Of a stretch of DNA of 64,000 bases, positions 44,230 through 52,161 are shown piece by piece. Under the pieces are notes generated by a model that was not told where the DNA came from, made no database searches, and worked only from the letters and a program-made list of their open reading frames with translations. Position numbers and translations under genes: made by a program. The stretch is from Arthrobacter sp. efr-133-R2A-120 (GTDB lineage: Bacteria; Actinomycetota; Actinomycetes; Actinomycetales; Micrococcaceae). The stretch is from positions 26,611 to 90,610 of the forward strand of contig NZ_JARVRF010000014.1 in the NCBI RefSeq assembly GCF_030209835.1, in the 5' to 3' direction. The stretch's first letter is position 1. The number at the start of each line of letters is the position of its first letter.

Positions 44230-44277
44230 TTGCGCCTGCCCGCAACCAGACAAGAACAACGGAAGGAACTTCGCAGG

Positions 44278-44463
44278 ATGTACGGAAATAGTTTGGCGAC
44301 CGGGGGAGCAGTGGCGGGCGGCGGTACCCTCGCCGCCACCGGAGCGCCGGCACTTGGTTGGGTCATCCTCCTGGGCATTGCGCTGTTGGTTGCCGGATTC
44401 GTGGTCCTGCGCAACAGCAGGCTCAAGACCGCAAAGCGGGCTGCCAGCCGCAAGGATTCCTAG
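44278..44463 (+). CDS. 61-aa stand-alone sorting-signal protein
   Basis: A tiny protein preceded by a GGAAGGAA ribosome site. It consists of a Gly-rich N-terminus, the motif TLAATGAPA, one TM helix (VILLGIALLVAGFVVL) and a basic tail (RNSRLKTAKR), which is the layout of a C-terminal cell-wall sorting signal without any cargo domain. No cleavable N-terminal signal is apparent. It lies between the choice-of-anchor G gene and the glycosyltransferase, and could be a competitor, regulator or scaffold for the exosortase. Confidence 0.75.
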   Translation: MYGNSLATGGAVAGGGTLAATGAPALGWVILLGIALLVAGFVVLRNSRLKTAKRAASRKDS

Positions 44464-44474
44464 CTGCATCATCC

Positions 44475-44517
44475 GCGGGGCGGCTCTACCTCAGGGGCCG
44501 CCCCGCTTCAACTTTTC
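44475..44517 (+). terminator. Probable terminator after the 61-aa gene
   Basis: GCGGGGCGGC pairs with GCCGCCCCGC across a 12-nt loop, followed by TTCAACTTTTCTT. The T-tract is interrupted, so it may be only partial, with the glycosyltransferase operon reading on. Confidence 0.6.
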
Positions 44518-44559
44518 TTGAAACGGCCGTAAACAGCCTCAAAGCACTATCGGGGAGAC

Positions 44560-45921
44560 ATGTCAGTACTCGAGTCCGCCCAAGCCCTGGCATTCTTGTT
44601 GTTGGTGGTGTTCCTGGCCTACATCAGCGTGATCCTGGTTCCGTTTCTGCGCAGGACGCCGGATCCGGAGGGAACACCGGGAGGCTTCACTTGGCACGTG
44701 TTCATTCCGTGCCGCGACGAGGAAACCGTGATTGGGAATACCCTGGCGAAGCTGCGGGGACAATTTCCTGAGGCTCACGTTTGGGTTGTGGATGATGCCA
44801 GTGAAGACGCCACGGCCCACGTCGTGCACTGCGCATCCGAGACCGACCCCTTGATTCACCTTGTTCGCCGTGTTCTCCCGGACGCCCGTTCTGGCAAGGG
44901 GGACGCTCTGAACGCTGCATACCGGGCCCTGGACGATTGGCTGCCTTCCGGCGCCGACCGTGAAACGGTGATCGTCATGGCGCTCGACGCCGATGGGCTG
45001 ATGTCCGAGAATGCGTTCCGGCAGGCAGCCGGACCACTTGCCTTCGGGGACCCTGAGGTTGGAGCGGCTCAGACCGCTGTGTGGATGGCCAATGTGGACG
45101 ACCCGGCACTGAAGACGGCTACTGGATTCGGACGCGTGAAGCAAGGCTTCGCCCGATACCTCATCCTTATGCAGGACATGGAGTTCCGCACGACCATCGC
45201 AGCCATGCAGTCGCTCCGACGCCACACGTTGACCGTTGGTTTGGGCGGCAACGGGCAATTCACCCGTCTTTCCGCCCTCGACACCATTGCCAGGACCTCC
45301 GGGCAACCGTGGCACGGGGCCCTCCTGGAGGACTACGAACTCGCGATCCATGTGCTGCTGAGCGGCTACAAGACCGTATACATGCATGATGCCCACGTGT
45401 CCCAGGAAGCACTTCCGGGGCTTCGCAGACTGCTGACCCAGAGGACCCGCTGGTGCCACGGCGGAATGCAATGCAGCAGGTACCTGGGGCGGATTTTCGA
45501 GTCTCCGTACTTCAGCAACATCGGGGCTATCGAATGCAGCTATTTCCTGGTCCAGCCGTTCATCCAGATCTTGGGCCTGGTCTTGTGGCCCACGCTGTTC
45601 ATCACCATGGTGGCCCAGGGTTCCCTGACGATGGGCGGCTTCCAGGCCTGGCTGGCGGCATCCTGGTTCATCATCCCGCTCATCATTGCAACGGGCATCG
45701 CGCCGTTCGCCTTGTGGGGTCCCGTCTACCGCAAGCAGGCAGCCCCGGATAAAAGCCGGCTGGTAGGAGTCCTGTGGGGAGTTGGCTACTGGCTCTACAT
45801 GTACCAGAACTACGTGTCCGTGCTGAGGGCAACCTACCGCTTGGTCACAGGACGCCACAGCTGGGCGAAAACCCGGCGCAACAATGAGAACGACGCGCAG
45901 CTGTTAGCGAAGGAAGCCTAG
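44560..45921 (+). CDS. GT2 membrane glycosyltransferase
   Basis: A 453-aa processive-type glycosyltransferase. One N-terminal TM helix precedes the catalytic domain: VFIPCRDEE, VVDDASEDAT, ALDADGLM (DxD), LLEDYELAI (ED) and LTQRTRWCHG (QxxRW). About three TM helices end the protein. It shares 1 nt with the exosortase gene downstream, so they are co-translated. It probably makes the glycan or lipid-linked sugar connected with the anchored surface proteins. Confidence 0.88.
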   Translation: MSVLESAQALAFLLLVVFLAYISVILVPFLRRTPDPEGTPGGFTWHVFIPCRDEETVIGNTLAKLRGQFPEAHVWVVDDASEDATAHVVHCASETDPLIHLVRRVLPDARSGKGDALNAAYRALDDWLPSGADRETVIVMALDADGLMSENAFRQAAGPLAFGDPEVGAAQTAVWMANVDDPALKTATGFGRVKQGFARYLILMQDMEFRTTIAAMQSLRRHTLTVGLGGNGQFTRLSALDTIARTSGQPWHGALLEDYELAIHVLLSGYKTVYMHDAHVSQEALPGLRRLLTQRTRWCHGGMQCSRYLGRIFESPYFSNIGAIECSYFLVQPFIQILGLVLWPTLFITMVAQGSLTMGGFQAWLAASWFIIPLIIATGIAPFALWGPVYRKQAAPDKSRLVGVLWGVGYWLYMYQNYVSVLRATYRLVTGRHSWAKTRRNNENDAQLLAKEA

Positions 45922-46496
45922 TGACCACAAGTGTCGAATACTCCGCAGGGCCACAAGGGCCGCATGCTCCTCGCGCCGCAACCATCCGGGCGAGCCAGAG
46001 CGGGATTCTCCCCGGCCTGGCATGTTTGGCGATGGCTGTCCTAGCCATGCTGCAACAGGAAAGCATCCGTAGTTTCGAGGCCTGGGCCATGGCCTGGGTG
46101 TTCGACCGGGTCCTCGGAGGCTCGTCCTACAGCGTCCGCGACATCATCTTCCACAACATCGGCGGTGGGCAACCCTTCGGACTGGAGGTGACCGGATTGT
46201 GTTCCAGCGCGGTGCTGATCGCCCCCGTCCTGGCCTTGTCCGGCATCTTGTTCCTCATGGGCCGCATAACCGTGCCACGATTGGCCCGCGCCGCCGCCCT
46301 GGCAATGCTGATTGTTGTTGTCTGCAACGGCTTGAGGTTCTTCATGATTGCGAGTGCACAGCAGGCCTGGGGTGAGCAGGGGTTCAGCATCATGCACCAT
46401 TTCCTCGGTTCTTTTGTGGTGATCACCGGCTTTGTGGCGGCCATCATTGTCCTGGTCCGCGCAGGCAAGGCCACCCGGGGGCGCCGTGCCGCGTAG
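45921..46496 (+). CDS. Exosortase/archaeosortase family protein
   Basis: A 191-aa multi-pass membrane cysteine protease/transpeptidase-like protein. The exosortase triad can be read as Cys94 (VTGLCSSAV), Arg139 (CNGLRFFM) and His159 or His160 (IMHHFLGS), each in its expected helix. It is shorter than proteobacterial exosortases, as usual for small actinobacterial forms. It should cleave C-terminal anchors of surface proteins; the TLAx[ST]GA tails encoded upstream are its natural candidates. The next lipoprotein gene overlaps it by 11 nt. Confidence 0.82.
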   Translation: MTTSVEYSAGPQGPHAPRAATIRASQSGILPGLACLAMAVLAMLQQESIRSFEAWAMAWVFDRVLGGSSYSVRDIIFHNIGGGQPFGLEVTGLCSSAVLIAPVLALSGILFLMGRITVPRLARAAALAMLIVVVCNGLRFFMIASAQQAWGEQGFSIMHHFLGSFVVITGFVAAIIVLVRAGKATRGRRAA

Positions 46497-47346
46497 CTGG
46501 GCGAAATGGGCTGGATCGGGAGCTGCAGCGGTGCTGCTCGCAGGGGTCCTGAGTGGATGCAACCAGACCCTTCCCGGAGCGCCCACAGGCAACCCGGCAG
46601 TGGGCGAGTGCCACTTGATTGTGTCCCCGGAGCAATTCGACGCCGTCAGCGAACCGAGCCCGCCGGTTCCCTGCACGGAGGCGCACACAGCCCAAACCTA
46701 CAAGGTCGCGCGAGTTCCGGCTCCCTTGTCGGGGCGGGGAACAAGGCCGGGCCAACAGGAACTCAAGGCGCTCACCACGCGCTTGTGCGAAGTTGCCACG
46801 CTCCGGGCGTATCTCGGCGCCCGAGAACGCGACGGAACAACCGGGCTCGCCATCGCGGCGTACGCTCCGAGCCGTGACGACTGGGAACGCGGTGCCCGGG
46901 CCGTGCGTTGTGACGTGATCATGGTCGCGGACGATGGTACTCCACAAACCACTACCCTGGATCTCAAGGGCGTTCTGGCCGGCCCTGATTCGGCCGCTTT
47001 GCGGCTGTGCTACAGGCAAGAACTCGCGGACGTCCGGCTGAACGACGACGGCGTCGATGTTCCGTGCACCGAGCCCCACACCGCGGAGGACATCAGTGCG
47101 TGGTTCAACCTGGAGGGCAGCGTGGCCACTCCCGCCGCGCGAAACGCGCGCTGCCTGCCCTACGCCTTGCAGTTCCTCGACGTTGACGCGCTCCCTGCCG
47201 GAATTACGCTGCGTCCGATCATCCGGGCGGTGAACGGCGCTCGCACGGTGCGGTGCGCCGTCGCCGTCTCGCAGTCCAATGTGCAGTCCAGTCCCGGCAC
47301 CATCACCGGCACGCTCGCGCCGGCGGGAGGGCGGAAGCGTGGTTGA
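46486..47346 (+). CDS. Septum-formation-family lipoprotein
   Basis: A 286-aa lipoprotein. GTG 46486 is chosen for the overlapping, coupled layout; the signal peptide ends in the lipobox LSGC. Two similar halves each carry the Septum_form pattern VGECHL...VPCTEAHTAQTYKV and VPCTEPHTAEDI with paired cysteines. In actinobacteria the domain is found in proteins linked to septum or envelope assembly. Here it is in the exosortase operon and may be a periplasmic partner. It overlaps the next, frameshifted gene by 8 nt. Confidence 0.75.
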   Translation: MPRSWAKWAGSGAAAVLLAGVLSGCNQTLPGAPTGNPAVGECHLIVSPEQFDAVSEPSPPVPCTEAHTAQTYKVARVPAPLSGRGTRPGQQELKALTTRLCEVATLRAYLGARERDGTTGLAIAAYAPSRDDWERGARAVRCDVIMVADDGTPQTTTLDLKGVLAGPDSAALRLCYRQELADVRLNDDGVDVPCTEPHTAEDISAWFNLEGSVATPAARNARCLPYALQFLDVDALPAGITLRPIIRAVNGARTVRCAVAVSQSNVQSSPGTITGTLAPAGGRKRG

Positions 47347-49005
47347 CTCAAGACCGGATGTCGCGAAGCCCGGGCCGCCCGGGCGGTTCGCCCCGGAACC
47401 GCTCCGCCGGAAGAACGGGACCGCGAGCCCGCTGCGCTCCGCGGCAGCATACCTGGCCAGCACTTTCGGCCCGGGTGAGGTGGGCTCGGGCGCGCTGAGG
47501 CCACCCCGCCCGCGCGGCGTTGCCCTATCGTCCGGCGCACTTGCCGCTCTCGTCATGATCCTCCGCTTATTCCTGCCCCGGACCGTTGGTATGGCCGACG
47601 ACGGGACCGGTCAACAGCTGCTTTGCTCGCTGGGGGTCCGGAACCTCCGGCCGTGGGGCTATACCGAGTTCACGCATTTCATCTATCCGAGCTGGGTACC
47701 GCACCAGTACCACGGTGAAGCTTGCGGCTTCACTGGATCCGGAGAGCCCGTCTATTCCTCGCAACTGCTGGTCTTGTGGCTCGGCAAATGGCTCACGTCG
47801 GTGTTCGCTTGGGGAGCGGGCCTGGATACGCGTGCGGTGGGGATTGCATGCTGTGTTGCCTTTGGCGCCCTCATCGCCGGACTCGTGGCTGCGTTGCCGG
47901 GGCGGACACCGTTCCGGGTGATGATCGCTGCGCTCGTCACGCTGGTCACGGCGGACGGGGTCTTCGCGGATTTCTTTGTGTCGCCCTACCGCGAATCCGC
48001 TGCGTTCCTGGGCACACTTGCCTTGGCAGTGGCGCTGCTTCGCTACTGGAACGACGGACGGCCACGCTGGGCTTCGGTGCTGATGGTGGTCCTCGCGGCC
48101 GCATTTACGATCTCGGCCATGCCGCAGATGGTGTCCTGTTTGCCGGTGATTGCCTTGGCGCTCCTGTGGTTGCCTGTGGACGAACGACGGCGGGCGTCCG
48201 CCGCTCGCGGTCGACGGCGGACGGGCTCCGGGAGCGCACGACGGCGGGCGTCCTCCCGGCGTCGCCGGTGGCAGGCGTTCGTGGTGCCCTCGGCAGCCGT
48301 GATTGCCATCGCGGGAGTTGCCGTCGCGTTCCTTCGGTCGAGCCCAAGCGCGCCACGGAAGTGAATCTCTACAACACCGTCTTCGCGTCGATCCTGCCAA
48401 ACAGCCCGGATCCAGTCGCGGATTTGAAGTGGCTGGGGCTGGACAGGAGTTTCGTGACGGCAGCGGGCAGCACGATGGATTCCATCAACTCAGCGGTCTA
48501 CAACCCGCATTACGCCCAGTTCGGGGAACAAATCAATCGTGGCAAGATCGCCGCCTTCTTTGCCACCCACCCGGAACGGCTGATCGGCCTGGGGGAGCGG
48601 GGAATCACCGCCCTGCTCACGCCCGAATTCAGTAATGGGGGATCGTACATGGCGGATTCGGGCCAAGGTCCCGGCGCCAAGGAACGCCGGGTGCCCGTTG
48701 TCCTGGGCCTGTACACGGCGCTGAAGGCAGCGCCGGTTGCGTTGCCTGGCCTCCACCTGTTGACACTGCTTTTGGGGTTCGCGGTCGCCGCTCGACGGAA
48801 GTCCGGAATAGGACGCCTTGCCGTGGTGATGGTCCTCGGCTGCTGGGCGCAGTTTTGGGTTGTCCTGATTTTTGAGGGGCAGCCGGAGATCCACAGCCGG
48901 ATGATCGTGACCGGGTTCATGTCGGCATTGTGCATTCCGCTCTTGGTGGCCTTGGTGAGCATTCTTGCATCGAAATCGCCGCAGCCGAAGCCGCACGTCG
49001 TCTAG
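47339..49005 (+). pseudogene. Frameshifted GT-C-like membrane glycosyltransferase (WsfD-like)
   Basis: Two reading frames together make one protein of about 555 aa. The first frame runs from GTG 47339 to a stop at 48364 and contains DDGTGQQLLCSLG and several TM helices. The second continues to 49005 with EVNLYNTVFASILPNSPDP, FFATHPERL and more TM helices. The switch needs a one-base change around 48325-48350. Just before it lies a repetitive Arg-rich stretch with a duplicated CGACGGCGGGCGTCC (near 48184 and 48240). The layout resembles WsfD-type hexose transferases, a judgement from memory. It may be a true pseudogene, a phase-variable gene or a sequencing error. It follows the exosortase operon without a gap. 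Confidence 0.72.
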
Positions 49006-49649
49006 CTCAGCCAGCCGTCTTTTCGAAGCTGATCCTGGAGGCTGATGATGTTTCCCACGTTGAAGCCGGCGGCTGCGTAGCGCTGCCGGACCCGGTGCAG
49101 GTGGGACTTGACCGTTTGCTGGCTGATCGCCAAAAGCTCCGCCACCTCCCTGACGCCTCGAGGCGTGGGTCCAAGGTACAGCTCCACAAGCCGCCGTTCC
49201 CTGACTGACAACTCGACTCTCCTTCCGGCTGCTGACTCAAGCAAGCCCTTGATGTCCGGATGAAGATATCGCCGGCCGGATGCCGCCGCGCGGATCGCAG
49301 CCGCGGTGTGGACCGGATCGGCGGACTTCGGCGCAATGGCCAGCGCACCGGCGTCGAGGGCTGAGTTGATGGCCGTGACAGGCTGTTGGTCCGCCAGCAG
49401 GACCACTTGCGTCCCCGACGCCCTCAGCGACGACACGATAGCGGCAAGATTCGGGGCTTCGTTTTCGTGCAGTTCACCCACGACGGCGACATCCGCCTTG
49501 CCGGCTCCGCCACCTTGGGGCATGCGGGAGCCGGGAGTCCAGGAACAGGCCCCGGCCAGGACACGGATTTCCGGTGCATTGAGGAGAAGCCACTGCGACA
49601 AGGAGTCGATCAAGAGCTGGTGGCGGTCAATGAGCAGAACGCGGGTCAA
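49002..49649 (-). CDS. LuxR/NarL-type response regulator with degenerate receiver
   Basis: A 215-aa regulator. The C-terminal LuxR HTH is complete (LSVRERRLVELYLG, VREVAELLAISQQTVKSHLHRVRQRY). The N-terminal receiver is atypical: it keeps DRH at the acidic pocket, but the usual phospho-Asp position reads ADVAVVGELHENE with no aspartate after the third strand. It may act without phosphorylation. It overlaps the kinase-like gene upstream by 4 nt and is the last gene of a three-gene operon. Confidence 0.8.
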   Translation of the reverse strand: MTRVLLIDRHQLLIDSLSQWLLLNAPEIRVLAGACSWTPGSRMPQGGGAGKADVAVVGELHENEAPNLAAIVSSLRASGTQVVLLADQQPVTAINSALDAGALAIAPKSADPVHTAAAIRAAASGRRYLHPDIKGLLESAAGRRVELSVRERRLVELYLGPTPRGVREVAELLAISQQTVKSHLHRVRQRYAAAGFNVGNIISLQDQLRKDGWLS

Positions 49650-50806
49650 CGTCGCCGCCCCGCTGTGTCAACCACGATGCTGCAGCCCTCACGGTCATTG
49701 CGCGCTTTGGCGCGCCCCAGCGAATCCAGTTCGGTCCACAACAGAGGCGAGAGGCGATTCTTGTGAACTCCGCCGATGCGCCATGTCAGTCGGGCGTCGT
49801 CATGGCCGGCCTTCTCAGCAAAGAAGTGGATGCGGTGTGCCGCCCCGGACCGTGGAGCGGTGCCGCCCTGTTGCGTGCCCCGTAAGGTGGCGCCCACTAC
49901 CATCAGCATGGTGGCAGCCAGGATGGCCGGGCGTGAGCTCTCCGGCAGCTCTTCCACCACGTCAGTGGGCTGGGCAATAACGACACTGCCGCCCAGGCCC
50001 TCCAGTTCCAATGCCTCCTGGAGCCAACTGTCGGACCATTCCTCGAGCAGCAGTTGGCGCAAATGACCCCCGAGCTCCCTCGCTTCCCGGGCCATCGCGG
50101 GGTCCAAAGGCAGGGACCGTGCCCGCGCCACCTTGGCAATCAATTCATCGATCCGGGTCTTCGTGATCGACAGTTCGAGCTCCTGTGCGGACGTTTTGGC
50201 GTTGATGGCCCGCGTCAAGGCGTCGAGCCGCTCGCTCAGGCCGCACGCGCCCTTCCGCTGGATGGCGTCCCTGCGCAGTAGCACGCTCACCGTTCCGACC
50301 ACACCGGGAAGGAGCGAAAGGAACAGGATGTTCGACGTCGTCCGCCCGTCGGCTCCGGGAGTGACGGCGTAGAGGGCTGTGTTGATCGCCGCCGTCGCGA
50401 GCGTGAGGGTGGCGAATCCACGAAGATTCCAGAGATGGGACACAAGAAGGACAGCGACGGCGGAGAGCAGTGCGTTCGCCCCAATCAGGGCGAGCCCGGT
50501 CTCCTGCACGGCAGCCAATGCTGCGCAGCAAGCGGAAGAAATGGCCAGTACCAGCCACGTGGCGCGCAGATTGGCCAGCCAGCCGCGCGGGGTGGCGGCA
50601 TCGGATGCCTGGAAGGCGACGACGAGCCCCAACAAGTCCAGGCCGGCAGCCAGGACGTGCCAAAGGGCAGCGCCTGCCTTGCTGCCTGCCTCAAAAGCGA
50701 GATAGAAGTTGAGGATCCACAGCACGAAGCAGGCTGTCGCCAGAATTCCACGGGACACGAAGAGGGGCCCCTCCACGCTGGTCCGCGACATAGCCGGCAT
50801 AGTCAC
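49646..50806 (-). CDS. Membrane protein, degenerate sensor-kinase-like
   Basis: A 386-aa protein. About six TM helices fill residues 15-190, followed by helices where a dimerisation/phosphoacceptor domain would be (SERLDALTRAINAKTSAQELELS). The rest lacks a convincing catalytic His or ATP-binding N and G boxes. It parallels the following kinase in layout, so the two could form a heterodimeric sensor in which this subunit is catalytically dead. It overlaps both neighbours by 4 nt. Confidence 0.65.
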   Translation of the reverse strand: MTMPAMSRTSVEGPLFVSRGILATACFVLWILNFYLAFEAGSKAGAALWHVLAAGLDLLGLVVAFQASDAATPRGWLANLRATWLVLAISSACCAALAAVQETGLALIGANALLSAVAVLLVSHLWNLRGFATLTLATAAINTALYAVTPGADGRTTSNILFLSLLPGVVGTVSVLLRRDAIQRKGACGLSERLDALTRAINAKTSAQELELSITKTRIDELIAKVARARSLPLDPAMAREARELGGHLRQLLLEEWSDSWLQEALELEGLGGSVVIAQPTDVVEELPESSRPAILAATMLMVVGATLRGTQQGGTAPRSGAAHRIHFFAEKAGHDDARLTWRIGGVHKNRLSPLLWTELDSLGRAKARNDREGCSIVVDTAGRRR

Positions 50807-51987
50807 GCAGCCACCGCTTCGAGCAGGATCGTGGTTCCTCGTCCAGGCGCGGAAAAGACCCGCGCACGTCCACCGGCATCGCGCATCCGGGCGAGGACGG
50901 ATTCCTTGACGCCCAGCCGGTCGGCGGGGAGCGTCGAAGGGTCAAATCCACAACCGGAATCGCTGACTACCACTGACACGTGATCCGAGGTCCGTGATAG
51001 CAGGACATCCACATGTCCTGCGCCGGCATGCCGGTAGGCGTTCAGGATGCATTCATCCACGGCCGCCAGGAACGCAGCTTGGACAGGCCCGGCCAGCGCT
51101 CCGGTCATCCCGTGGATCTCCACGCTGAAGCCGTCCCGCGCCCGTTTCTCGGCGATTCGCCGCAACCGAACCGCGAGCTCGCCAGGTTGCGGGGTCTTGG
51201 AGGGGGTCGAAGCGCCAACGTCGACGCCGGTCCACCCTCGCAGCGGGAGTCCCGGCCGGGCCGCCGTTCCCGAGGAGGCGCCGGCGTCGAGCATTTCTCC
51301 CAGTTCCTCCGAGGAGAGACCGGCGCCTTGGCGGCCGATCACGGTGAGGGTGCGCAAGGCCGTGTCGTGCAAATGCCTCGCGTTCCAGGCCACGGAACTG
51401 CGTCGGTTCTGTGCCACGATGTGGGCAGCCACGGACTCCTGGCGCACGGCGAAATCTCCCCAATACAGGGCCAAGGCGCGTGGTCCGCCAAGCCGCATCG
51501 CCAAGGTGATGATCCACGTCGCGGCCAGTATGAAGGCGCTCGCGGGACGGACGCCCACCGCCGAGGCGGAGATCACCGTGTATCCCAGGACCACCAGGAA
51601 CGCCAAGAATGTGAACAAGATCGAGCGCCAGGTTTTGCGCATCGAGAGGACGAGGACCGAGCTTGCCGAGAGGACCAGGGTGTAGGGGAGAAAAACGGGG
51701 TTGAACTCGTCGCGTTGTTGTTCGGAGCCCAACAGTTCCGCGAGGAGGATCAGCCCGAGCAGAACCGCCAGGCGCGAGGGCCACGCATCCGAGTGGAGCA
51801 TAAGCGCGAAGCAGACGAGGACCGCGGCCAGGACAAGGTACGCAGCGACGAATTCCCAAGGCTGGAGCCGGTTGGCCGCAGCAAGGAACAAGCTTGAGGC
51901 AGTGGTGATGCACAACCCCAGGACGGTTCCGTATTTCGACACCACACCGGGGCGGCGCGTTCTCCAAACCCCTCGTTTTCCCCGCAT
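50803..51987 (-). CDS. Sensor histidine kinase (DesK/NarX-like)
   Basis: A 394-aa membrane kinase. ATG 51987 is chosen for GAAGGAACGGC upstream; an in-frame ATG 52116 would add 43 unlikely residues. About six TM helices precede HLHDTALRTLTVIG, a HisKA_3-type phosphoacceptor helix. The HATPase domain has DECILNAYRHAGA (N box), SDSGCGFDP (G1), LGVKESVLARMRDAGG and a final GRGTTILLE. This is the only obviously active kinase of the trio. Its signal is unknown and the likely output is the LuxR protein two genes on. Confidence 0.82.
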   Translation of the reverse strand: MRGKRGVWRTRRPGVVSKYGTVLGLCITTASSLFLAAANRLQPWEFVAAYLVLAAVLVCFALMLHSDAWPSRLAVLLGLILLAELLGSEQQRDEFNPVFLPYTLVLSASSVLVLSMRKTWRSILFTFLAFLVVLGYTVISASAVGVRPASAFILAATWIITLAMRLGGPRALALYWGDFAVRQESVAAHIVAQNRRSSVAWNARHLHDTALRTLTVIGRQGAGLSSEELGEMLDAGASSGTAARPGLPLRGWTGVDVGASTPSKTPQPGELAVRLRRIAEKRARDGFSVEIHGMTGALAGPVQAAFLAAVDECILNAYRHAGAGHVDVLLSRTSDHVSVVVSDSGCGFDPSTLPADRLGVKESVLARMRDAGGRARVFSAPGRGTTILLEAVAA

Positions 51988-52161
51988 GCCGTTCCTTCGG
52001 ATGTGTCCCTGAGCCAGCGAACTTGTAGCTTCCAAGAAGCATAAGTGGGAGGGGGCTTCGGATCCTCGGTATTTCCCGGCTGAGGCAGTATTTGACGGAG
52101 ACCGGGGGAAGATCATGCGGGTCCTTCAGTGTCAGGGCCACCGCCTAGACTGGTAAACACC

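Noticed and set aside
48325..48364. Programmed ribosomal frameshift in the GT-C-like gene
   Set aside because: No convincing slippery heptamer with a downstream structure was seen; mutation or sequencing error is simpler.
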